Assembly: GCA_964510225.1 (NCBI GenBank)
Contig: CAZEAN010000046.1
Span: forward strand, 1 to 44,758
From: CAZEAN01 sp964510225
Lineage (GTDB): Bacteria; Planctomycetota; Planctomycetia; Isosphaerales; Isosphaeraceae
Reading direction: 5' to 3'
Length of the DNA: 44,758 bases
Part shown: positions 15,915 through 25,907 of the stretch, piece after piece
How positions within the stretch are numbered: position 1 is the first letter of the stretch
How the letters are laid out: every line of letters begins with the position of its first letter
Notes under the pieces: model-generated
Seen by the model: the letters and a program-made list of their open reading frames with translations, nothing else
Database searches by the model: none
Told to the model about the DNA's origin: nothing
Position numbers and translations under genes: made by a program

Positions 15915-16814
15915 ATGTCGAACGCAACCGTCCTCCGAGATGCTGGATTGTCCGGACTCATCGATGGTCCCCTCGAACTCCTCGCCGGGGGCTTTGAATT
16001 TACGGAGGGCCCGCTTTGGTGCCCCAATGGGACCTTGATCTGGCAAGATCTCAAGACAGAAAAAACTTGGTCGATTTCGGATCAGGGCGGGGAAGCAAAT
16101 GTTCTTCGCGAAGCGACCGGGGCCGCTAACGGACAAACCTTCGGTCCGGACGGCAAGGTCTACTTCTGTGAACAGAATGGCCGACGGATGTCTCGGATGG
16201 ACTTCGATGGATCAAACGTCGAAGTCGTCGTCGAGACCTTCGAAGGGAAGCGCCTTAATAGCCCTAATGACGTTGTCGCACGACCGAACGGGATCCTCTA
16301 CTTCACGGATCCGGCTTATGGTGTCCCGAGCCCCGAAGCAAAGGAGCTTCCTTATCAAGCAGTTTTTGCCCTGACGACCGATGGAACTCTGCAGAATCTC
16401 ATCCACGAAGACTTCCACAAACCAAACGGACTGGCCTTCGCGCCCGATGGCAACACGCTTTACGTCTGCGACACCGGGAAGTACCACGTCCGCTCATTTG
16501 TGCTCGACGAGGCTGGCGGCATCATCCCGGCTTCAGAAAAACTCTTCGCAACAATGGACCCCGGAGAGCCAGGTGGACCAGACGGCCTTAAAGTTGATCG
16601 CGATGGCCGCGTCTATGTCGCCGTTGCACTCGGAATTTGGGTCTACGAGCCCGATGGCACACTCCTCGGGATCTTAGAGACTCCGAAACGTCCCTCGAAT
16701 CTCAATTGGATGGGCACCGACGGTCATGTCCTGGGCATTACCATCGTCGACGAGGTCTACCGAGTACCATTCAAGATCCAAGGCCTCACGCCGCCGTTTC
16801 TTCCTAAATCCTGA
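15915..16814 (+). CDS. SMP-30/gluconolactonase-like lactonase
   Basis: 299 residues from the ATG at 15915 with GGAG about 10 bases before it (a GTG at 15909 is an alternative). A six-bladed propeller of the SMP-30 family: EFTEGPLWCPNG (metal ligand Glu), LNSPNDVVARPNG (Asn/Asp ligands), KPNGLAFAPDG, LYVCDTG, and GGPDGLKVDRDGRVYVA (last Asp ligand). These enzymes are divalent-metal lactonases hydrolysing gluconolactone or other sugar lactones. No signal peptide is visible, so it is cytosolic, unlike many planctomycete relatives. It stands alone on the plus strand. Exact lactone unknown. Confidence 0.9.
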   Translation: MSNATVLRDAGLSGLIDGPLELLAGGFEFTEGPLWCPNGTLIWQDLKTEKTWSISDQGGEANVLREATGAANGQTFGPDGKVYFCEQNGRRMSRMDFDGSNVEVVVETFEGKRLNSPNDVVARPNGILYFTDPAYGVPSPEAKELPYQAVFALTTDGTLQNLIHEDFHKPNGLAFAPDGNTLYVCDTGKYHVRSFVLDEAGGIIPASEKLFATMDPGEPGGPDGLKVDRDGRVYVAVALGIWVYEPDGTLLGILETPKRPSNLNWMGTDGHVLGITIVDEVYRVPFKIQGLTPPFLPKS

Positions 16815-17482
16815 TTAAAAAGCAACTTCAGATCAACGAACCTTCAGTAGGTATCAAGCAAAGCCAGCATGATCTAGCGATTTTGACAGCAACAAGCTGG
16901 TCGTTCCTAATCAAGTCGATCTTTAGGGCGAGTATTGCTGTCTTTACCTCGTTGGGCTCGGAGAGATCCTATTTGTCCTACGCGTTTACGCTTGGTCTCC
17001 TCGCACTCGTTGCCGTTGATCTGTAGAGTCTGTGCGGAAAGAGTCTGAGCGGAGGAGGATGACGGCCAGATAGACTTCAGACTCGACGAGAAGATCAAGA
17101 ATCTGAGCACAATTACGACGAATCATCATCTCGGAATTCTGAACGATCATCTCCCGTCTCTTACCGGCGAAAGCCTTTCACAATCTTAATACACCGACTA
17201 TTCCACGATAACTCGGATGCATAAGTGGGCAAAACCCTCGGGACGACGTGTTACCTCGGACTCTCATGTAAGGTCGATGCAGTCGCGACCTCGAAATTAA
17301 CAAGTTTTATAATTAGTTGAAAGTAAAAGCCGAGAGGTTAAAGCCACCCAGGCTAATGTCCGAGGCAATCAAGGCAACTCTTGACCGAATGATGAACCTC
17401 CTCCTAGCATAAACCGTAGCTCAGTTAATCCATTCGGGTTCCCGACTTCTGCCTCAATTTGAACATCTTGCCCCACCACGAG
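16815..17482. other. 668-base intergenic region without a recognised gene
   Basis: No frame here shows protein-like composition or a ribosome site. There is an imperfect tandem repeat of GAGTCTGTGCGGAA and GAGTCTGAGCGGAG around 17027-17056. A perfect -10 hexamer TATAAT lies at 17308-17313 on the plus strand but no matching -35 is 16-18 bases ahead; it could serve the membrane/TPR gene as a weak promoter with a long leader. The GTAGCTCAGTTAAT at about 17416 resembles a tRNA D-arm but no tRNA folds around it. Confidence 0.4.
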
Positions 17483-20400
17483 ATGAAAACACCGAAGCCT
17501 GTAGATTCACCCGTCGTTCCCGATGCTGACAATGCCTCCTCCAAGCCGGCAACCGAATCAACGGGGACAGAGGCCGAGTCGAAACGTCCCGAGGAACCTT
17601 GGACGCCAGAACGGGTCTTAGAGTGGAACAACTACTTTGATCTGTTTGTTTCCGGATTCGTTCTCTTGCTCTGCTTCGTTGCAGCAGCGAATGTGATCAA
17701 CTCTCCGACAGTCTGGACCTACCTCAAGGCTGGTCAGATTATCGATGAAACTCAGACCCCGCTGACGACCGAGCCCTTTTCATTCGCTGCTCAAGATGAA
17801 CCCTGGGTCAATATCTCTTGGCTTTTTGAGTGGGTTTCTTATCGACTCTTCGAAACCGGCCAATCAGTCGCACGAGCCCTTGACCAAGATCAGATCGCGG
17901 AATCGACGGGTGCTGGGGTCTTAGTGGCGGTCGCTGCATTGCTCCGACTTTTCGCTGCGTTGGCAATATTGGCAATCCGTCGACCTGGTCCGGGGCTCTG
18001 GTGGACTGCCGTAATGGCAACGCTTGCCCTCGGCGTGACGTTCTCTCCCGTTGGCGGCGATACCATCCCAGTTGTTGTCGGCGGAATTGCAGGCGCTGGT
18101 AGTGTTGCTCCGGAGAGCTGGGGCCTCATGTTCCTCGCAATCGAACTTCTTCTGATCCACTGGGCCTACAATTGCGGGCGTCGGAATTGGCTTGCTGGAA
18201 TCATCCCGCTCTTCGTGATTTGGTGCAACGTTGACATTTCATTCTTAATCGGGCTTTTCGTGCTCGGTGCGTACGTCATCGGTTTTGGGATCAAGCCAAG
18301 TCCGCTCGATGAGACAGCAAACGGGCGTAAACGGCCTCATTTGATCCTCGGGTTATCCGTCCTCGGTCTTAGCGCCCTTGCATGTCTTGCGAATCCAGCG
18401 ACTTATCAAGTCTATGGGGCGGCGTTAGCTCCGTTGATCGACGTCTTTCGGCCGACCGTCGACGTGATGACGTTTGATCGGATCTCACTCCTTCCTGGAA
18501 CAGCTCGGGGGACCGAATCACGCGAACTCCTTGGTGGAGAATACAAAAAGCTTGTTGGACTTTATGGTCTCCTCTTTTGTGCTGGGTTTGGTTCGTTCCT
18601 GCTCAATTGGAAACGGTTTGACCTCGGTCGATTCCTGACATTCCTCGTCAGTTCGTTTCTGGTCGTCCTTCTCTGGCGCTTCCGCGACTTCTTCGCGATC
18701 ATTTGGGCCGCAACGATCGCAATCAATGGCCAAGAGTGGTACCACGGGTTCTTCGGAACCGATGGTAAGGTGGGATTTGCCTGGCAACTTTGGTCACGAG
18801 GTGGTCGCCTCGCCACGATCGTCCTTTTGACAGGGGCAATCCTGATGGGCGTCTTGGGCTGGAACAAGCTTCCAGGCGAGGCGCGGTTTGGCTTCAGCGT
18901 TGAGACCGACGGTTTCGCCTTCGAGGCTGCTGATTTCCTCCGCGAACTCCCAATCGAGGGGGAGGTGATGAACCTCAAACTCTCCTTCGGTGACGCCTTG
19001 AATTGGCGGGCCTATCCCGACCGCCGATCCTTCATCGACACCAGGCCAGCGTCATCACGGACATCCAAACTATTGACTGAATATGACCAGATCAGGAAGG
19101 GCCTCCGTGACGGTGATCCCGAGGCTTATCTACCGATTCTCGATCGGTATGGCGTCAGTGTCGTCATGGTTGAGGATCCCCAGGGTGGTGGTGTCTTCAC
19201 GCCGACGATGCAAGCACTCGACGCGAGCCCAGACTGGGTCCTCTTCTACGACGACGGACTTGCCTTGCTTTACGGTCGGATCGATACTTCTGAGGCCGTC
19301 CCTGAAACCGATCGAACGACGTTCCGTGATCTTGAGTTAGCTCCTGAGAAGATCGCCTTCGGTCGTGGTAACCCTGTTGGCTCGTTTGATCGACCTCCTC
19401 AGGCCGTCGACTTCATCGACTTCTTCTCCAAGGGTCGGACACTCGCACCCATGCAGTCGCATGTCCGCTCCGCCCGACGTTGGATTGAACGCGGCCGCAA
19501 TCGTGCCATCGCAGTGGCGACCTCAGAGACAGACCTAATTGCCCCGAGTCCCGCTGAGTGCCTTCTCGCGATCCAAGAATGCAGGAATGCCCTTTCTATC
19601 CGACCCGACGATACAGATGCTTTCTACACGTTGGCCGAAGCCTATTCGTACTTGCTTGCCCAAGAAAACGCAATTCTCTTCGAATCTGATCCCACGTTGG
19701 GTAACAATCTCACACCACCGATCCGAATTCGCCTCGAACAGCAGATGGTCGCGTTAAACTTCTTCTTGCAGACGGTTCCCCGTCCTTATGCACCAGCCGT
19801 TCGTGATCTCGTCCAGGCACGCCACTTTGAATTAGCACGGATCTACCAGATCAGTGGCTACTCTGACCTTGCACTTGAGCAACTCGGTAAGGCGATCGAC
19901 CTCTTCACGGGAGAACCGTCCAGTGAGGTAGATCAGCAGTATCGTGATGACCTTAAGTCGGATTATGACCTTCTCGCGGAACAAGTTGAGCAGATTCGTG
20001 CTCAGCTTGATCAGGAAGAAATAGAAGGCCAGGTAGATCCAATCCAACTCGCAGAATTTGCCCGACAACAAGGCGCGGTTGGGGAAGCAATCCGACGTCT
20101 CGAAGAGACGATTGATTCGGGCCTCGACCCCGGGATCGCCAGGTTGCGCTTGGTCGATCTCTACTGCGATACCGGCCAGCCTGATCGAGCGATCGAGTAC
20201 CTCGGTGGACCTCGGGAGCCAACCCTTAATTCAGGACCAGGGTCAGCCTCGTTCCGCCAAGGTAGGGTCTGGTTCTTGCTCGGCGACTACCGGACAGCAA
20301 CGGATCTCTGGGGAAGCCTTGCGGTCCTCTTACTTGAGCGGAGCCGGACCGGATCCGCACTCAGCACAACGTCCGGACTAATGCTCGGTGACCCAATGGG

Positions 20401-20698
20401 TGCGTCGCGAAATGCGATGACAGTTTCAAATCAACTCGCCCAGCAAGCGCAATGGGAATATCTCTTGGGGCTTGCGTTGCTTGAAGGTGGTTACCCAGCC
20501 GAGTCAGTAGAACCGTTGCAGGTCGCTCTTGATCTTGATCCGGAGTATCTCGGGGCCGCCATCGCCCAGTACTATCTTGAAAGCCTGGGATCCACTGGAG
20601 ACGAGACGACCGAGGTATCTCCGACGACAGAAGTTGAGGATGATCTCCCAGCACGCCCGGAAGTCCTCATCGAGGTTCCCGAGCTGCTCATCGATTGA
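17483..20698 (+). CDS. Polytopic membrane protein with C-terminal TPR region, GT-C-like
   Basis: 1071 residues from the ATG at 17483; a TTG at 17459 is the alternative. The first 45 residues are polar and disordered. About nine to ten hydrophobic segments follow (roughly residues 55-490), including FVSGFVLLLCFVAAA, WGLMFLAIELLLIHW and FLTFLVSSFLVVLLW, with the loop PWVNISWLFEWV between the first two. After the membrane part comes a soluble segment with YPDRRSFIDTRPASS and RYGVSVVMVED, seen in GT-C-like membrane protein families. From about residue 690 the chain is helical and TPR-like (ECRNALSIRPDDTDAFYTLAEAYSYL, EPLQVALDLDPEYLGAA). An envelope polysaccharide or glycoprotein role is possible but not shown. 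There is no signal for a known family name. Confidence 0.82.
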   Translation: MKTPKPVDSPVVPDADNASSKPATESTGTEAESKRPEEPWTPERVLEWNNYFDLFVSGFVLLLCFVAAANVINSPTVWTYLKAGQIIDETQTPLTTEPFSFAAQDEPWVNISWLFEWVSYRLFETGQSVARALDQDQIAESTGAGVLVAVAALLRLFAALAILAIRRPGPGLWWTAVMATLALGVTFSPVGGDTIPVVVGGIAGAGSVAPESWGLMFLAIELLLIHWAYNCGRRNWLAGIIPLFVIWCNVDISFLIGLFVLGAYVIGFGIKPSPLDETANGRKRPHLILGLSVLGLSALACLANPATYQVYGAALAPLIDVFRPTVDVMTFDRISLLPGTARGTESRELLGGEYKKLVGLYGLLFCAGFGSFLLNWKRFDLGRFLTFLVSSFLVVLLWRFRDFFAIIWAATIAINGQEWYHGFFGTDGKVGFAWQLWSRGGRLATIVLLTGAILMGVLGWNKLPGEARFGFSVETDGFAFEAADFLRELPIEGEVMNLKLSFGDALNWRAYPDRRSFIDTRPASSRTSKLLTEYDQIRKGLRDGDPEAYLPILDRYGVSVVMVEDPQGGGVFTPTMQALDASPDWVLFYDDGLALLYGRIDTSEAVPETDRTTFRDLELAPEKIAFGRGNPVGSFDRPPQAVDFIDFFSKGRTLAPMQSHVRSARRWIERGRNRAIAVATSETDLIAPSPAECLLAIQECRNALSIRPDDTDAFYTLAEAYSYLLAQENAILFESDPTLGNNLTPPIRIRLEQQMVALNFFLQTVPRPYAPAVRDLVQARHFELARIYQISGYSDLALEQLGKAIDLFTGEPSSEVDQQYRDDLKSDYDLLAEQVEQIRAQLDQEEIEGQVDPIQLAEFARQQGAVGEAIRRLEETIDSGLDPGIARLRLVDLYCDTGQPDRAIEYLGGPREPTLNSGPGSASFRQGRVWFLLGDYRTATDLWGSLAVLLLERSRTGSALSTTSGLMLGDPMGASRNAMTVSNQLAQQAQWEYLLGLALLEGGYPAESVEPLQVALDLDPEYLGAAIAQYYLESLGSTGDETTEVSPTTEVEDDLPARPEVLIEVPELLID

Positions 20699-20750
20699 GA
20701 GCCTGCCACCAACTAATCGGTCGATGGCGTGATAAGGATGGACCTTTGAC

Positions 20751-22385
20751 TCAAGCGTGGATCTCGGTCTCGGATCGGCTCGATTCCCGATGACGAAGCG
20801 CCGCAGCGACAAACGCGTGAAAGAGTGGGTGTGATCGCGTTGGCTTCGACCGGAACTCGGGGTGGAACTGGACGGCGAGAAACCAAGGATGGTCAGGGAT
20901 TTCGACGATCTCAACGAGTGAGCCATCGGCATGCGTACCGGTCGGAATCAGTCCGTTCTCTTCAAATTTTAGACGGTAAGCGTTGTTGAACTCGTAGCGG
21001 TGTCGATGCCGTTCCCTTATTTCTTCCGTTCCGTAGGCCAAATGGGCCAGGCTCCCGTGACGGAGGAGACAGCGTTGAAGACCAAGGCGCATCGTTCCCC
21101 CACGCTGTCGGACGCTCTGCTGTCCTTCCATGAGTGCGATGACGGGATGAGGGGTCATACTATCGAATTCGGTGCTGTTCGCGTCCTCCCACCCCAGCAC
21201 GTTCCGAGCGAATTCGACCGTTGCGCACTGCATCCCAAGACAGATCCCAAAAAATGGGACGCCTCGGAGGCGAGCGTAACGGATCGCCTCTACCTTCCCT
21301 TCGACTCCACGCATCCCGAAGCCACCGGGAACTAAGACACCATGGACGCCGCCGAGGATCGTCGCGGGATCCTGATTGCTTAACTCTTCCGATTCTACCC
21401 GACGAACCACAACCCGGGTCCGATGTGCAATCCCAGCATGATCAAGCGCTTCATAGACAGACTTATAAGCATCACGATGCTTCATATATTTTCCGATCAC
21501 GGCGATGGTCACTTCATGATTGGGCTGTCGGCAGCGTTCGACAAGCTCGCGCCAATCGTCGATCTCGAGTGGGCCGGCCTTAAGATTGAGTTTCGAGACG
21601 ATCAGATCATCGAGCCCGTTCGCGACAAGGCTTAAGGGGACTTCATAGATGCTAAATTCCTTATCACGTTCCTCGATCACCGCCTGCTGCTCGACGTTGC
21701 AAAAGAGAGCGATCTTGCGTTTCATCTCCTCTTGGATAGCGTGTTCTGTACGACATATTAGTACATCTGGCTGAATCCCGATTTGCCGGAGAACTCCAAC
21801 TGAGTGTTGGGTCGGCTTCGTCTTCAACTCTGCGGCAGCTTTGAGATAGGGAACTAACGTGAGGTGGATAAAGAGACAATTGCCACGACCAAGATCGAGA
21901 GGGAGCTGGCGGATCGCCTCCAAGAAAGGGAGGCCTTCGATGTCGCCAACTGTTCCCCCGATCTCTGTAATCACGACATCAACGTCATCGGTGACAAGCT
22001 TCAGGACAGCCGCCTTAATCTCATCGGTGACGTGAGGAATCACCTGAACGGTGTTCCCGTCGTAATGCTTCCCCTCACGCTCCTTCTGAATCACGGAGAG
22101 ATAGATTTTTCCGGTGGTGTAGTTGCAGTCTTTTGTCAGCGCCGCTTCGGTGAATCGCTCGTAATGTCCGAGGTCGAGGTCAGTCTCGGAGCCATCGTCG
22201 AGTACATAGACCTCGCCGTGTTGATACGGGCTCATCGTCCCAGGATCAACATTAATGTAGGGATCGAACTTTTGGAGCCTGACTCGGAGTCCCCGGTGCT
22301 CTAAAAGCATCCCGATCGAGGCGCACGTCAGCCCCTTGCCAAGCGAACTGACAACTCCACCGGTCACGAAAATATGCTTCGCCAT
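20751..22385 (-). CDS. pyrG: CTP synthase
   Basis: 544 residues, the usual length. The N-terminal synthetase domain carries HIFVTGGVVSSLGKGLTCAS (P-loop), DPYINVDPGTMSPYQHGEV and EIGGTVGDIE; it forms UTP-phosphate and then CTP. The C-terminal class I glutaminase domain has GGFGMRG, the nucleophile loop FGICLGMQ and the His-Glu of VQFHPEF. All catalytic residues appear present. The enzyme is cytosolic and tetrameric, and amidates UTP with glutamine. It lies just downstream of the FHA-kinase gene on the same strand (about 120 bases), convergent with the membrane/TPR gene. Confidence 0.98.
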   Translation of the reverse strand: MAKHIFVTGGVVSSLGKGLTCASIGMLLEHRGLRVRLQKFDPYINVDPGTMSPYQHGEVYVLDDGSETDLDLGHYERFTEAALTKDCNYTTGKIYLSVIQKEREGKHYDGNTVQVIPHVTDEIKAAVLKLVTDDVDVVITEIGGTVGDIEGLPFLEAIRQLPLDLGRGNCLFIHLTLVPYLKAAAELKTKPTQHSVGVLRQIGIQPDVLICRTEHAIQEEMKRKIALFCNVEQQAVIEERDKEFSIYEVPLSLVANGLDDLIVSKLNLKAGPLEIDDWRELVERCRQPNHEVTIAVIGKYMKHRDAYKSVYEALDHAGIAHRTRVVVRRVESEELSNQDPATILGGVHGVLVPGGFGMRGVEGKVEAIRYARLRGVPFFGICLGMQCATVEFARNVLGWEDANSTEFDSMTPHPVIALMEGQQSVRQRGGTMRLGLQRCLLRHGSLAHLAYGTEEIRERHRHRYEFNNAYRLKFEENGLIPTGTHADGSLVEIVEIPDHPWFLAVQFHPEFRSKPTRSHPLFHAFVAAALRHRESSRSETEIHA

Positions 22386-22507
22386 CTCCTAGTTCCCCTC
22401 TCTCGGAACGAAAGGGAAAATCATACCATCCAGAGAAGGGAAGGTCTGCCTCGGCTCGGACCCGTACTACCCAAACTTGAGGATGACTCTTGGCCAAGCC
22501 GACCCGA

Positions 22508-23794
22508 CTAATTGGAGACCGATGAATCATCCGTCTCAATCGCGCCCAAAGCATCGGCCATTAAGGCGGCGGAAGGCCAACGATCGCTGGGGTCTTTTTC
22601 GAGCGCACGTCGGAGGATTCGATCAAGTACTTCAGGAACATCGGGACGATGCGCACGGATCGGAATCGCGGGATGTTCGAGGGTGATGGTGACCGCATCG
22701 GCACGCTTCGGATCAAAATCAAAAAATGGATACTTACCACTGAGCATATGGTAAAGGGTAGCACCCGCGCTGTAGATGTCTGCGGGTTCACGGACTTCAC
22801 GGAAGTTTCTGATGTGGTCGGGTGAAAGAAACCCCATGGAGCCACCGAAATCGCCCTCCATCGTCAATCCACCGAAGCCACCTTCATCCCGAAAATTCTT
22901 CGCGAGGCCGAAGTCGGAGAGTTTGACGAGAGGTCGACGGGCAGACCCCAAGACTAAGACGTTCGACGGTTTGATGTCGCGGTGGACAAACCCCCTACTA
23001 TGTGCGTGATCAAGTGCCATCAGAAGTTGCTTACCGATACGGACCGCAGCTTCAACCGGGAGTGGTCCCCCGAGTTCTTGGATCCACTCCGTTGCCCCTT
23101 TGCCATCGATAAATTCCATCAAGAGCTGAAACTCACCCTCATTCTCGATCGCCTCGAAAAAGGCCACAATGTTTCGATGTCGGAGGTTTTGGAGGACATT
23201 CATCTCGCGGAGGAAGTACTGTCGGGCTCGTTCACTCGATGCCGCAGCGGGGATCATGATCTTGAGCGCCACGGGGAGATTATCACTACTTCGCCGTGCG
23301 AGATAGACATCTCCCATCCCGCCACCGCCGACCCTCCGTTCAATCCAGTAACCGGGCGGGGCCTTGGGAAGTAGCTTTCGCTTTGAGGCACAACGTTCGC
23401 AGAACCAGTGTGCGACCTCACCAGGCTGGGCCGAAATCGAGAGGCCGGGAGGACTCATCACCCCGCAGCCCCGGCACGCGATCTCGACCTCACCGGAGAA
23501 AGCGATCTCGACCAAGAATTGACTGTTGCCGGCCTGGATAAGATCGCCTTGATGGAGTCGGGACTCAACGACACGGACACCGTTGAGTTTGATCCCGTTG
23601 GTACTTCCGAGGTCACGCACCGAGCAGGTTGGCGGGTTAAACTCAACCAAGAAATGATGTCGGGAGAGGAAGAGATCCTCGGGCATCGGAAATTGGGAAT
23701 TGCGAGCGCGGCCGACGACGATGGTTGCGTGACGTTCGGAGCCAAAATGGAGTCCCTGGTGTGGCCCTTCGATCACGCGTAACTCGATCTTCAT
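22508..23794 (-). CDS. FHA domain-zinc ribbon-serine/threonine protein kinase
   Basis: 428 residues, soluble, with no membrane segment (many bacterial Ser/Thr kinases have one). Residues 1-100 are an FHA phosphothreonine-binding domain with G28-R29, S44-R45-H46 and N66 in LGSTNG. A four-Cys cluster (C107, C110, C132, C135) looks like a zinc ribbon. The Hanks-type kinase starts near residue 150: GGGGMGDVY loop, Lys in VALK (178), HRDIKPSN (271), DFG (294). All catalytic elements are present, so it should be active. FHA before the kinase on the same chain suggests autophosphorylation-dependent recruitment. It lies 66 bases downstream of the acyl ligase gene and could be transcribed with it. Confidence 0.92.
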   Translation of the reverse strand: MKIELRVIEGPHQGLHFGSERHATIVVGRARNSQFPMPEDLFLSRHHFLVEFNPPTCSVRDLGSTNGIKLNGVRVVESRLHQGDLIQAGNSQFLVEIAFSGEVEIACRGCGVMSPPGLSISAQPGEVAHWFCERCASKRKLLPKAPPGYWIERRVGGGGMGDVYLARRSSDNLPVALKIMIPAAASSERARQYFLREMNVLQNLRHRNIVAFFEAIENEGEFQLLMEFIDGKGATEWIQELGGPLPVEAAVRIGKQLLMALDHAHSRGFVHRDIKPSNVLVLGSARRPLVKLSDFGLAKNFRDEGGFGGLTMEGDFGGSMGFLSPDHIRNFREVREPADIYSAGATLYHMLSGKYPFFDFDPKRADAVTITLEHPAIPIRAHRPDVPEVLDRILRRALEKDPSDRWPSAALMADALGAIETDDSSVSN

Positions 23795-23860
23795 GGGACG
23801 CTCCGATGACGCTCGGCCGGGGCTTCGCCGAGGGAAGAGAGTCTACTGATCCCGGAGGGC

Positions 23861-25543
23861 CTAGTGGTCGTCCGACAAGTTGGCCCGAGCTGTTTCACGG
23901 AGTTGTCGGAGGTCGAGTTTACCGGATCCAAGAACAGGGAGTTCGCCGATTTTCATAAAAGTATCTCTGGATGGGATCCAGAGCTTCGGGAGTCCTTCAT
24001 CGATGAGGCGTTGGACAATCTCCTCGGGGCTCATCTGGAGTTCGTCAGTGTGGAGGACTGCGAGTCGTTCGCCTCGTTTGGAGTCGGGAACCGAGGTCAC
24101 GGCGGCCACTTGCTCAGAAGTACCCGCCGCCTTCAAAATCGCTGACTCCACAAGCCCATGTGGGACCATCTCTCCACCGATCTTCGAAAAGCGGCTGAGG
24201 CGATCGGTAATCACGATGAACCCGTCCGCGTCGATCTTGCCGATATCACCCGTCTGATACCAGCCATCGTTCAGCACTTCGGCCGTCGCCTCAGGACTAT
24301 TCAGGTAGCCAGACATCACCTGTGGCCCCTTGACGTAGATCATCCCCTCAGCGCCTTGGGGGAGCGGTTCGCCTGTCTCAAGATCCATGACTTTCACTAC
24401 CGTCCCAGGGAGGGGTCGACCAATGGTCCCTGGCCGGTTTCCCGGGATCATCCGACCATCGGGCGCCTTGATCTCGTGGGGAACATTGACGGAGACAACC
24501 GGCCCAGTCTCTGTACAACCGTAGCCCTCGAGGGGATCTACTTTCCAATGAGATCGGATTTGGTCTGCAAGTTCGGGCTTAAGCTTCTCGGCGCCAAGGA
24601 TCAAGAGCCTGAGCTTGGCAAAGTCTTCGGCCGTCGACTTCTTGAGATACGATCGAGTAAAGGTTGGGGTCGCGAGGAGGACAGTTGCGCCGTGTTCCCG
24701 AGCAAGTCGAGCAATGATTTTAGAGTCGAGGGGGCTCGTATGATAAACCACCTTCAGGCCCACACCGACCGCCGTCCAGATTGAGACCGTATAGCCAAAG
24801 GAGTGGAAAAAAGGGAGGACCCCGAGAACCACATCTTTTGAAGTAAGGTCGACATGGTTCGGAATCTGGTAGGCATTCCCCATGATATTGCCATGGGTCA
24901 AGATCACTCCCTTGGGTGTCCCGGTAGATCCCGACGTGAAAATAATTGTCGCGGCGCGATCTTGTCGCTCATCGCGGAGCCCCGGAAGCAACGGAGACAT
25001 CAACCCGGTCGGGACGAAGGTCGAAACAGCAGCACCCCAAAGTTTGTCGAGTAATCCTATTTGCTTGGCCAAATCTTCAAGTAAAATCAAGGTCCCTTTA
25101 GGTTTTAAACCCAGTTTATTGAGAACGCGCTGAGACGTGATTACGTGTGTGATTTCGGCTTGATCGACAGCGGAATCAATCGCTTCCTGATTCGCTGAGT
25201 AGTTCAAATTGACCGAGACGCGACCAAGAAAAGTCAAGGCGATGTTAGCGACCGCGCCGGCGACCGTCGGTGGCATCATGATCCCGACATTGGTCGAATC
25301 GCCGACCAATCGATTTAAGACACGCCCGAGAATGAGAGCGCGAAGGAGGACTTGTCGGTAAGAGAGTGAGGCACCGGTGGTGTCAACCATCGCGGGTGCG
25401 TTGCCTCTATTCCGAGCGGTCGCAATGAAGAGGCGGCCGAGCGATTTCCAAGCCTCGGGGAATGGTGGCAGAGGCACCAACGGTTCGGCGTCCATTGGAA
25501 GCTTGAGATCGTCGGGCGTCGTCGCAGTAGTCGGAGAAGTCAT
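23861..25543 (-). CDS. AMP-forming acyl-CoA/acyl-ACP synthetase (Aas-like)
   Basis: 560 residues from the ATG at 25543 (GGGGAG 11 bases before; a TTG at 25552 also fits the frame). It belongs to the ANL superfamily: TIIFTSGSTGTPKG (residues 200-213), YGCTETGP, YQTGDIGKIDADGF, and the hinge DRLSRFSKIGGEMV followed by GSGKLD with the catalytic Lys. The hinge wording and the domain order resemble the acyl-ACP synthetase half of Aas, here without the acyltransferase and permease halves. It would activate fatty acids for lipid recycling or synthesis. Substrate length is not readable. Cytosolic or membrane-peripheral. Confidence 0.9.
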   Translation of the reverse strand: MTSPTTATTPDDLKLPMDAEPLVPLPPFPEAWKSLGRLFIATARNRGNAPAMVDTTGASLSYRQVLLRALILGRVLNRLVGDSTNVGIMMPPTVAGAVANIALTFLGRVSVNLNYSANQEAIDSAVDQAEITHVITSQRVLNKLGLKPKGTLILLEDLAKQIGLLDKLWGAAVSTFVPTGLMSPLLPGLRDERQDRAATIIFTSGSTGTPKGVILTHGNIMGNAYQIPNHVDLTSKDVVLGVLPFFHSFGYTVSIWTAVGVGLKVVYHTSPLDSKIIARLAREHGATVLLATPTFTRSYLKKSTAEDFAKLRLLILGAEKLKPELADQIRSHWKVDPLEGYGCTETGPVVSVNVPHEIKAPDGRMIPGNRPGTIGRPLPGTVVKVMDLETGEPLPQGAEGMIYVKGPQVMSGYLNSPEATAEVLNDGWYQTGDIGKIDADGFIVITDRLSRFSKIGGEMVPHGLVESAILKAAGTSEQVAAVTSVPDSKRGERLAVLHTDELQMSPEEIVQRLIDEGLPKLWIPSRDTFMKIGELPVLGSGKLDLRQLRETARANLSDDH

Positions 25544-25907
25544 CGCGTTCAACGCTCCCCGGAGCTAGAACGGGGAAGTAGGTAGCGAGGCTTGCCTTGA
25601 GAAAGCCCCGCAACAATCGACTAACCATACGATAACAGTAGTCCTACAACAAGTTTAAACCACGTCCGATACTACTCAATTAGTATACAAGACATCGGCA
25701 GCCAATGGAATGGGCAGAACGGTAGACCGATACCCTGATAGCAAAGGGTCGGAGACTGCCGTCTTGAGGAACGCTTCCTGATCCGACACTATAAGTATTA
25801 ATGCCTCCCATGAGGAGATCAGGTGGACACCAACGTTCAACAACGAGGAGTCCAGCTTTCGGGGAGGCCAAACCGCCCTCAGCCCTCTCTCATCCGAGGA
25901 TTGCGTG
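25544..25907. other. Divergent promoter region between ligase and giant cytochrome genes
   Basis: 364 bases between divergent starts with no convincing gene. On the minus strand a promoter-like pair is reported separately. On the plus strand TATAAG at 25790-25795 could be a -10 element about 110 bases ahead of the DUF1080 gene, but a -35 is not clear. A GAGGA ribosome site precedes the DUF1080 ATG by about 8 bases. Confidence 0.4.
25624..25652 (-). promoter_or_regulatory. Putative sigma70-type promoter of the acyl ligase gene
   Basis: Minus strand: -35 TTGTTG (25652-25647), a spacer of 17, then -10 TATGGT (25629-25624). It lies about 80 bases before the ligase ATG. Match to consensus is moderate, so the call is tentative. 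Confidence 0.35.

Noticed and set aside
17410..17450. tRNA-like D-arm GTAGCTCAGTTAAT
   Set aside because: No acceptor stem, anticodon arm or T-loop GGTTCGA could be arranged around it.
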